A stretch of DNA of 10,922 nucleotides from SVTX01 sp045632305 (lineage in GTDB: Bacteria; Bacillota; Clostridia; Oscillospirales; CAG-272), in contig JAZQWL010000011.1 in the NCBI GenBank assembly GCA_045632305.1, forward strand, positions 1 through 10,922, in the 5' to 3' direction. Each line of letters begins with the position of its first letter. Within the stretch, counting starts at the first letter, position 1. Under the pieces are notes generated by a model that saw nothing but the letters and a program-made list of their open reading frames with translations, did not search any database and had not been told where the DNA came from. Shown piece after piece: positions 6,087 to 10,922 of this stretch. A program made the position numbers and the translations under genes.

Positions 6087-6116
6087 CTCCCTGCAAATCA
6101 GCAGGGAGTTATTTTT
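6087..6116 (+). terminator. Rho-independent terminator after mrp
   Basis: An 8-bp GC-rich stem (CTCCCTGC 6087-6094 / GCAGGGAG 6101-6108) with an AAATCA loop is followed by TTATTTTT. It starts ten bases after the mrp TAA and ends ten bases before the ymfF promoter, so the two units are separate. Confidence 0.9.
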
Positions 6117-6126
6117 ATCAAAGTAC

Positions 6127-6155
6127 TTGCAAAATTTCAAAAAATAGTGTACAAT
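6127..6155 (+). promoter_or_regulatory. Promoter of the ymfF-ymfH-lgt-folD operon
   Basis: TTGCAA (6127-6132), a 17-bp spacer and TACAAT (6150-6155). No other convincing promoter was seen before folD, so it probably drives all four genes. The expected leader to ATG 6186 is about 24 bases. Confidence 0.78.
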
Positions 6156-6185
6156 ATAGTGAATAACTATTTTTGAGAGATTAGA

Positions 6186-7478
6186 ATGAACAGACAAAAG
6201 TTAAATATAAAGAATAACGTCGCTTTGCGTATTGATCAAACGGATAAATTCAAAATGTCACGCTTGTCGATCGCGTTCATATATGACGCTGACAAGGTCG
6301 AATCTCCGAAAAAGATGCTCACCTTTTCAACGCTTATGCGCGGAAGCAAGAATTATCCCACGGTAACAAAAATCAACTGCGCGCTTGATGATTTATACGG
6401 AAGCACTGTGCTTTACCGTTATTCAAGTGATGGCGACAGACACACCTTTACATTTATATGTGAGATGTTGGAGCAGAAATACATTCCTTCCTTCGACAGA
6501 ATGGACATTACCGGTGGCACTTTGAAGATCCTGAGTGATATTTTGTTTAACCCCTTGTTTGACAGTGACGGAATGTTTATTTCAGAATATGTTGATAGCG
6601 AAAAAGCTATCGCGATAGATAATATCCGTGCAAAGATCAATGATCAGCGCGCTTATGCCTCAAGCAAATGCAAAAAGCTCTTGTATGACGGCGCTCCTTG
6701 TGGCATTTCGGTTGATGGGGATGAAGAAACGGTATCTTCATTCGACAGAATATCTCTTGTTGAATGCTACAAATCAATATTTTTAAGTGCAAGAGTAGAG
6801 TGCGGATACATTGGATCGGAAAATGCTGATACTATTAGTCGTCTGCTAAATGAATTCTTCGCTCAAATGCCCGACTCTTTAAACGAATGCAGCTACGGTT
6901 ATACCGCATTTCAGTCTGACAAGGATCTTTTGTATGCCGAAGAAATCAAGAACGTAACTCAGGGACGCCTTTCTATCGGTATGTCCTGCGGCGTTGTCTT
7001 AGGCGATAAAGATTACTATGCAATGAGTGTTTTCAACGAAATTTTCGGCGGTGCTTCTACCTCCAAGCTTTTCATGAACGTTCGTGAGAAGAAAAGTCTT
7101 TGCTATTATTGCAATTCCGTATATCATCTTTCTAAAGGAGCAATTTTCGTTTCCTGCGGCGTAAATCCTGACAATAAGGACGAAGCATACAACGAGATAA
7201 TGCATCAACTCGATATCATGAAAAACGGAGAGATCACCCCAGACGAGATCAAGACCGCTAAAAAAATGATTTGTGGATCATTGCGTCAGGTAACTGATAG
7301 CACAGGGGGTATCGACGGATATGCATTCAGAAGAGCTATGGCAGGTCTTGACGAGTCCACGATGGATACGATTGAAAAGATCAACGCGGTTTCTTATGAT
7401 GATATAGTAAGAGTCGCTCGCCTCGTTGAGCCAAAGGTTGTATATTTCTTGCGTGGAGAGGAGGAAGCTGATGGATAA
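6186..7478 (+). CDS. yfmF: M16-family peptidase homologue YmfF (YfmF), non-zinc subunit
   Basis: A 430-residue M16B-like protein of the family named after B. subtilis YmfF (also written YfmF, 'EF-P 5-aminopentanol modification-associated protein'). The place where active M16 enzymes carry HxxEH reads LTFSTLMRGSKNYP (about 45-58), so the zinc ligands are missing. The C-terminal half keeps GGASTSKLFMNVREKKSLCYY (288-308), whose Arg300 and Tyr307/308 match the R/Y pair that M16 enzymes use to hold substrate. Together with the next gene it should form a heterodimer in which this subunit supplies substrate binding. No signal peptide is visible, so it is probably cytosolic. The ribosome site is a modest GAGAGA at 6175-6180. 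The end overlaps ymfH by eight bases. The cellular substrate is unknown. Confidence 0.88.
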   Translation: MNRQKLNIKNNVALRIDQTDKFKMSRLSIAFIYDADKVESPKKMLTFSTLMRGSKNYPTVTKINCALDDLYGSTVLYRYSSDGDRHTFTFICEMLEQKYIPSFDRMDITGGTLKILSDILFNPLFDSDGMFISEYVDSEKAIAIDNIRAKINDQRAYASSKCKKLLYDGAPCGISVDGDEETVSSFDRISLVECYKSIFLSARVECGYIGSENADTISRLLNEFFAQMPDSLNECSYGYTAFQSDKDLLYAEEIKNVTQGRLSIGMSCGVVLGDKDYYAMSVFNEIFGGASTSKLFMNVREKKSLCYYCNSVYHLSKGAIFVSCGVNPDNKDEAYNEIMHQLDIMKNGEITPDEIKTAKKMICGSLRQVTDSTGGIDGYAFRRAMAGLDESTMDTIEKINAVSYDDIVRVARLVEPKVVYFLRGEEEADG

Positions 7479-8754
7479 TTTATCTGTTTTTGAATCCTCG
7501 CTTTTAGGCGAAAAATATTATAGAGTTGAACACAAAAGCGGTCTTCGAGTATACGTTTTCCCCAAGGACAGAACGGGCACTTATGCCATATTTTCAACAA
7601 AATTCGGCGGTTCTGTCTCTAAATACAAGTACGGAAATAAATATTATGACATTCCGCTTGGATGCGCTCATTTTCTTGAGCATAAGATGTTCGATAATAA
7701 GAATCGGCCAGGTGCTGACGATATATTTTCCGCTCTCGGTGCCTATGATAATGCGTACACTTCAAATGACCGTACGGCGTATCTGTTTTCCTGCAGTGAA
7801 CATTTCGAGGAATGCCTCACTGAGCTTTTGAGATTTGTTACCGAGCCGTATTTTACAAAAAAATCGGTAAAAAAAGAAATTGGTATCATTTCGGAAGAGA
7901 TACGTGAGTGCCTCGATGATCCGTATGACCGTTGTAATATGAATTTGCTTGATGCAATGTATTATTTCAATAATGTCAGAAATGAAATATGCGGCACTGA
8001 GGAATCCATTGCAAATATTGATCCCAAGGTTCTTTATTCCTGCTGTAAGCATTTTTATACGCCTCGGAACATGATATTGACCGTTTGCGGCAACGTTGAC
8101 ATTGAAACGGTAATAAAGGTTGTAGATAGAATCATCAAGCCCGCAAAACGTAGCAAGGAGCTTGTGGTGCCTACGGTTTCTGAGCCCGTAAACGTTCGCC
8201 TTAACTATATTGAAAGAAAAATGCAGGTTGCAAAGCCCATTGTTAGCATTGGCGTAAAAGATACAAGTATTTCCACGGATCCGCGCGAACGACTTAGAAA
8301 GGTTGCGGGCGTTAATATTTTATGCAAGATGCTATTTGCAGAATCCTGCGATTTTTATCTTGAAATGCTCGACAAGGGAATTATAACGCCAAGCTTTGAT
8401 GCGGGTTATTCTTCAAGTCCCACCGCCGCATACGTGATGATCTTTGACGAAACTCCCGATCCAATGCTTTTGAAGAATAAAATATTTGAGCATGTTCTTA
8501 ATTCACAGGTGAAGGGACTTGATAGAGCGGCATTTGAGAGAGAAAAACGCGCCGCTTACGCTTCCTACGTAGCCGGCTTTGATTCAACTGAAGACATTGC
8601 TTTTTCAATGCTCTCGTACGCAGATGAGGATCTTGATATCTTCGATTATCCCGAAATACTTAACAGTGTTACATTTGAATACATAAACGAGCTTTTAGGC
8701 GAAATGTTTTCACCCGAAAAATTTGCGGTGTCAGCAATTCTGCCGATAAGCTGA
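7471..8754 (+). CDS. yfmH: M16-family zinc peptidase YmfH (YfmH), catalytic subunit
   Basis: The start is ATG 7471, overlapping the ymfF stop by eight bases, with a strong GGAGAGGAGG just upstream (7455-7464); the ATG at 7426 lies deep inside ymfF and is not used. The 427-residue protein has the inverted zinc motif HFLEH (67-71) in GCAHFLEHKMFD, with the third ligand expected in SEEIRE (Glu142/143) about 72 residues on. The segment that should hold the substrate R/Y pair (FAESCDFYLEMLDKG) is degenerate, the reverse of YmfF, which supports one composite active site per heterodimer. In Bacillus the homologous pair has been linked genetically to EF-P modification; how is not evident from sequence. 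The 20-bp gap to lgt suggests co-transcription. Confidence 0.9.
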   Translation: MDNLSVFESSLLGEKYYRVEHKSGLRVYVFPKDRTGTYAIFSTKFGGSVSKYKYGNKYYDIPLGCAHFLEHKMFDNKNRPGADDIFSALGAYDNAYTSNDRTAYLFSCSEHFEECLTELLRFVTEPYFTKKSVKKEIGIISEEIRECLDDPYDRCNMNLLDAMYYFNNVRNEICGTEESIANIDPKVLYSCCKHFYTPRNMILTVCGNVDIETVIKVVDRIIKPAKRSKELVVPTVSEPVNVRLNYIERKMQVAKPIVSIGVKDTSISTDPRERLRKVAGVNILCKMLFAESCDFYLEMLDKGIITPSFDAGYSSSPTAAYVMIFDETPDPMLLKNKIFEHVLNSQVKGLDRAAFEREKRAAYASYVAGFDSTEDIAFSMLSYADEDLDIFDYPEILNSVTFEYINELLGEMFSPEKFAVSAILPIS

Positions 8755-8774
8755 AAAAGAAAAGGAGAAATATT

Positions 8775-9773
8775 ATGTCAACATTATCTTTTCCCGGATT
8801 TGGAATTGGCGCGTTTGACGTAAATCGCGTCGCATTTACGCTTCCGTTCGGCGACGGCTTTCCCGTATATTGGTACGGAGTAATTATAACGACGGGTATT
8901 ATACTGGCATTCATTTACGCTTGCTACAGAGCATATAACGAGGGTGTTTCAGTTGACGATCTTATCGATATAGCGCTGTGGACGGTGGTATGCGGTGTTT
9001 TAGGCGCGCGACTTTATTTTGTATTTACAAAATTTGATCTTTACCGCGCGGATACCTTCGGAGAAACGTTGAAAAACATATTCAGCTTCCGTGACGGCGG
9101 TCTTGCAATCTACGGTGGTATTATTTGCGGTTGCGCGGCAATCGTTGCCGTTTGCCTTATCAAGAAGATCAATCCATTTAAGGTTACAGACATGGCGGCT
9201 CCCGGCGTTATGATCGCTCAGGCACTTGGACGTTGGGGAAATTTCTTTAACGGTGAAGCTTTTGGTGGAATTGTAGCCGAGGAAAGTCCTCTCTACTTTA
9301 TGAGAATGGGTATCATTTCTTCGAACTCCATTTCGGATTTCAAGACGCTTGAGATGGTTTACGTTCATCCCACCTTCCTTTACGAATCGCTTTGGAATAT
9401 AGCTGGATTTGTTCTTATAACATTGCTCTACAAGAAAAAGAAATTCAACGGTCAGGTTTCCTGCATGTATCTTGCATGGTACGGATTCGGAAGAATGTTT
9501 ATTGAGGGACTCCGTACAGACAGTCTTTACGTAGGTATTTTCAGAATTTCACAGGTCGTTGGACTTGCTTGCGTTGTCATTTTCGGCGCGCTTCTCATCT
9601 GGGGACTTTTGTACTCTAAGCGTTTTGAAGAAGAAGGATATGAGCCGAAGAAGTTCGATAAGATTTTAATCCCTTCTATTGTTGATGCCAAGGAAGCTTT
9701 TCTTCGCGAAAGAGAAGAAAACAAGCAGAAGGCGGCAGAGCGCAAGGCAAACAAGGAGAATAATAATGGCTAA
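8775..9773 (+). CDS. lgt: Prolipoprotein diacylglyceryl transferase
   Basis: An integral membrane enzyme that transfers diacylglycerol from phosphatidylglycerol to the lipobox cysteine of prolipoproteins, the first step of lipoprotein maturation. The start is ATG 8775, with AAAGGAG seven bases upstream. The 332-residue product shows the Lgt signature GRWGNFFNGEAFGG (152-165), HPTFLYESLWN (198-208) and the essential-Arg segment GRMFIEGLRTDS (239-250). Hydrophobic stretches fit the usual seven membrane segments; the last ends near residue 280. The glycine-rich loop reads GGLAIYGG (108-115), with Tyr where E. coli has His103. Beyond residue 282 there is a charged tail of about 50 residues (EEEGYEPKKFDK..., then REREENKQKAAERKANKENNN) not found in E. 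coli Lgt (291 residues); its last bases contain the folD ribosome site and start. The HEH lipoprotein at 1035 would be a natural substrate. Confidence 0.95.
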   Translation: MSTLSFPGFGIGAFDVNRVAFTLPFGDGFPVYWYGVIITTGIILAFIYACYRAYNEGVSVDDLIDIALWTVVCGVLGARLYFVFTKFDLYRADTFGETLKNIFSFRDGGLAIYGGIICGCAAIVAVCLIKKINPFKVTDMAAPGVMIAQALGRWGNFFNGEAFGGIVAEESPLYFMRMGIISSNSISDFKTLEMVYVHPTFLYESLWNIAGFVLITLLYKKKKFNGQVSCMYLAWYGFGRMFIEGLRTDSLYVGIFRISQVVGLACVVIFGALLIWGLLYSKRFEEEGYEPKKFDKILIPSIVDAKEAFLREREENKQKAAERKANKENNNG

Positions 9774-10617
9774 AATTATTGACGGTAAAGCCATTTCTGC
9801 TGAGATTCGCGCAGAGCTTAAGGAGGAGACGGTCAAATTCAAGTCCGAGTTTGGATACGCTCCGGGGCTTGCGGTTATTATCGTTGGAACTGATCCCGCG
9901 TCTCAGGTTTACGTCAGAAATAAGAAGCGTGCATGCGAGGAGATCGGATTTCTTTCTGAATCGTATGATCTTCCCGAGGAAACCACAGAGGAAGAGCTTA
10001 TCGCGCTAATTCAAAGATTAAATGCTGCAGATCATATTCACGGTATTCTCGTCCAGCTTCCGTTGCCTCGACATATCGATGAAAAGAAGGTTCTTCTAAC
10101 CATTGTTCCTTCGAAAGATGTTGATGCCTTTCATCCGGAAAACGTTGGTAAGATAATGATTGGTGAGTACAGCTTTCTGCCTTGTACTCCTGCAGGAGTT
10201 ATGGAATTGATCCATCGAAGCGGGATATCCGTTGCAGGGAAGAAGTGCGTAGTTATCGGCAGATCAAACATTGTTGGCAAACCTATGGCAATGCTTCTTT
10301 TACATGATAACGGAACGGTTACGATTTGTCATAGCAAAACCGTGGATCTTGCAAATATCTGTAAAGAAGCAGACATTCTTGTAGCATCCATCGGTAAACC
10401 CAACTTTGTTACAGCAGATATGGTGAAGGATGGTGCAGTAGTCATTGACGTCGGTATAAACAGATTACCGGACGGTAAGCTTTGCGGTGACGTTAATTTC
10501 GCAGAGGTTGAACCGAAGGTATCGTTTATCACCCCCGTTCCCGGTGGAGTTGGCCCTATGACGATAACAATGCTCATGAAAAATACGCTTACTGCAGCGA
10601 AGGAGCATAAAAAATAA
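9766..10617 (+). CDS. folD: Bifunctional methylenetetrahydrofolate dehydrogenase/cyclohydrolase
   Basis: Cytosolic enzyme that oxidises 5,10-methylene-THF to methenyl-THF with NADP+ (or NAD+) and hydrolyses it to 10-formyl-THF, supplying one-carbon units for purines and formyl-Met-tRNA. The start is ATG 9766, overlapping the lgt stop by eight bases, with AAGGAG at 9753-9758; the upstream ATG at 9679 lies within lgt in another frame. The 283-residue length is normal. The catalytic set is complete: YVRNK with Tyr49 and Lys53, VQLPLP with Gln97, and KDVDAFHP with Asp120. The dinucleotide site VIGRSNIVGKPMA (163-175), HSKT and DVGINR follow, and the family end motif PVPGGVGPMT closes the protein. 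It is the last protein-coding gene of the operon; a tRNA gene starts 29 bases after its TAA. Confidence 0.97.
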   Translation: MAKIIDGKAISAEIRAELKEETVKFKSEFGYAPGLAVIIVGTDPASQVYVRNKKRACEEIGFLSESYDLPEETTEEELIALIQRLNAADHIHGILVQLPLPRHIDEKKVLLTIVPSKDVDAFHPENVGKIMIGEYSFLPCTPAGVMELIHRSGISVAGKKCVVIGRSNIVGKPMAMLLLHDNGTVTICHSKTVDLANICKEADILVASIGKPNFVTADMVKDGAVVIDVGINRLPDGKLCGDVNFAEVEPKVSFITPVPGGVGPMTITMLMKNTLTAAKEHKK

Positions 10618-10624
10618 AATAAAT

Positions 10625-10644
10625 ATGGGCGGCACGCCGCCCAT
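10625..10644 (+). terminator. Hairpin between folD and tRNA-Arg, weak terminator or processing site
   Basis: A 9-bp palindrome (ATGGGCGGC / GCCGCCCAT) with almost no loop follows the folD stop. Only three T follow (10644-10646) before the tRNA starts at 10647, so it is a poor rho-independent terminator. Leaky termination or RNA processing is possible, and folD transcripts may run on into the tRNA. Confidence 0.5.
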
Positions 10645-10646
10645 TT

Positions 10647-10721
10647 GCCCTCATAGTTAAATGGATATAACAAGCCCCTCCTAAGGGTTAGTTGTGAGTT
10701 CGATTCTCGCTGGGGGTGCCA
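10647..10721 (+). tRNA. tRNA-Arg (CCU)
   Basis: A full cloverleaf can be folded over 75 bases. Acceptor 10647-10653 pairs with 10711-10717, D stem GTTA/TAAC, anticodon stem AGCCC/GGGTT with loop CTCCTAA (anticodon CCT at 10680-10682). A four-base variable region, T stem GTGAG/CTCGC with loop TTCGATT, discriminator G and encoded CCA complete it. It reads AGG codons. Three of its G-U wobbles (1-72, 5-68 and one in the T stem) have their 3' partner inside the block repeated at 10861-10922, as if the 3' end had been replaced. No convincing promoter lies in the 29 bases after folD, so it may be co-transcribed with the operon or use a promoter inside folD. Confidence 0.95.
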
Positions 10722-10763
10722 AAAAACACGCTCGCGGTATCACCGTGGGCGTGTTTTTTGATT
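10702..10763 (+). repeat. Direct repeat copy 1: tRNA-Arg T-loop to terminator
   Basis: This 62-base block begins at the G in the T loop (GATTCTCGCTGGGGGTGCCA ...), includes the 3' T stem, acceptor strand and CCA, then the whole terminator and GATT. It is repeated without a mismatch at 10861-10922. A start within the T loop is a usual place for the shared core of tyrosine-recombinase attachment sites in tRNA genes. Confidence 0.95.
10722..10759 (+). terminator. Rho-independent terminator of tRNA-Arg
   Basis: A long hairpin starts at the first base after CCA: AAAAACACGC pairs with GCGTGTTTTT, and an inner CGCGGT / ACCGTG stem carries an ATC loop. It ends in six T (10754-10759). The A tract at its 5' foot could let it act on both strands. 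Confidence 0.9.
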
Positions 10764-10783
10764 CCCTTAAGAGATCGAGCTCC

Positions 10784-10852
10784 GACATTTGCCTGCAAAT
10801 GTCCTGTCTGCGCAAAAAAAGTCTTTGATATGGATAGTCATTAGCGCAGATA
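10784..10852 (+). other. Structured spacer with two inverted repeats between the tRNA-end copies
   Basis: The 97 bases between the two repeat copies contain two adjacent inverted repeats. The first is tight: GACATTTG / CAAATGTC (10784-10791, 10796-10803) with a CCTG loop. The second is wide: TGTCTGCGC / GCGCAGATA (10805-10813, 10844-10852), nine pairs including one G-U, with a 30-base loop containing a run of seven A. There is no credible coding frame. It could be a small RNA, a recombination site or part of a miniature repeat family. Confidence 0.6.
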
Positions 10853-10860
10853 TAAGTTCA

Positions 10861-10922
10861 GATTCTCGCTGGGGGTGCCAAAAAACACGCTCGCGGTATC
10901 ACCGTGGGCGTGTTTTTTGATT
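10861..10922 (+). repeat. Direct repeat copy 2: tRNA 3' end plus terminator, at the window edge
   Basis: Identical over 62 bases to 10702-10763 and offset by 159 bases. Upstream the match weakens (TAAGTTCA against TGAGTTC, with one extra A), the T stem cannot form and no cloverleaf precedes it, so this is a tRNA 3' remnant rather than a second tRNA. The identity reaches the last base of the window, so the true length of the repeat is unknown. Confidence 0.92.
10881..10918 (+). terminator. Second copy of the tRNA terminator
   Basis: Same hairpin and six-T tail as 10722-10759, carried within the repeated block. It would end transcripts entering from the structured spacer. Confidence 0.8.

Noticed and set aside
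10767..10841. 24-codon minus-strand ORF in the spacer between the tRNA-end repeats
   Set aside because: No ribosome site, its codons coincide with the hairpin stems, and no family is recognisable.
10852..10880. A second tRNA gene ending at 10880
   Set aside because: Only the 3' T stem, acceptor strand and CCA are present. The T loop has an extra base, the 5' T-stem strand does not pair, and no anticodon or D arm can be folded upstream.

Overview
The window looks like chromosomal DNA from a low-GC Gram-positive bacterium (Bacillota, most likely an uncultured gut-type Clostridia lineage). The reasons are AGGAG-type ribosome sites, sigma-A-like TTGACA/TATAAT promoters, hairpin-plus-T-run terminators, a Cys-lipidated surface protein with HEH...HW..C repeats, a YmfF/YmfH M16 pair and a tRNA gene with encoded CCA. 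This assignment is inference, because no rRNA or other marker gene is present.

Layout. (1) 1-2259, cell-surface genes: the 3' part of a protein with an 18-bp tandem repeat (ETTSAD linker) and a PrcB-like C-terminus, then a lipoprotein gene broken by an in-frame TAG and a C8 frameshift. (2) 2264-3352: a small GyrI/AraC-type effector-binding protein, then a NUDIX hydrolase behind a possible 28-codon leader ORF; a bidirectional terminator separates them from gpmI. (3) 3363-6116: gpmI (minus strand, plant-type cofactor-independent phosphoglycerate mutase) and an Mrp/NBP35-family Fe-S P-loop ATPase, divergently transcribed from a 215-bp AT-rich region with a promoter for each. (4) 6127-10644: a tight operon ymfF-ymfH-lgt-folD with 8-bp, 20-bp and 8-bp junctions. 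(5) 10647-10922: tRNA-Arg(CCU), its terminator, a 97-bp structured spacer, and a second exact 62-bp copy of the tRNA 3' end plus terminator that runs to the last base.

The core genes are housekeeping: glycolysis, Fe-S cluster handling, lipoprotein lipidation and one-carbon metabolism. The M16 pair (zinc site in one subunit, R/Y substrate residues in the other) shares an operon with the lipoprotein-lipidating enzyme Lgt, and two probable surface proteins lie at the left end, but a functional link is only a possibility.

The most interesting parts are the right end and the broken lipoprotein. At the right end, a tRNA 3'-end duplication resembles an integration (att) scar, and the tRNA has wobble pairs at positions inside the duplicated block. 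In the lipoprotein gene, the C8 tract could be a phase-variation switch and the TAG could be a nonsense mutation, recoding or an assembly error. Both ends of the window lie in repeats, so it may be a whole short-read contig. I found no clear new defence or biosynthetic system.
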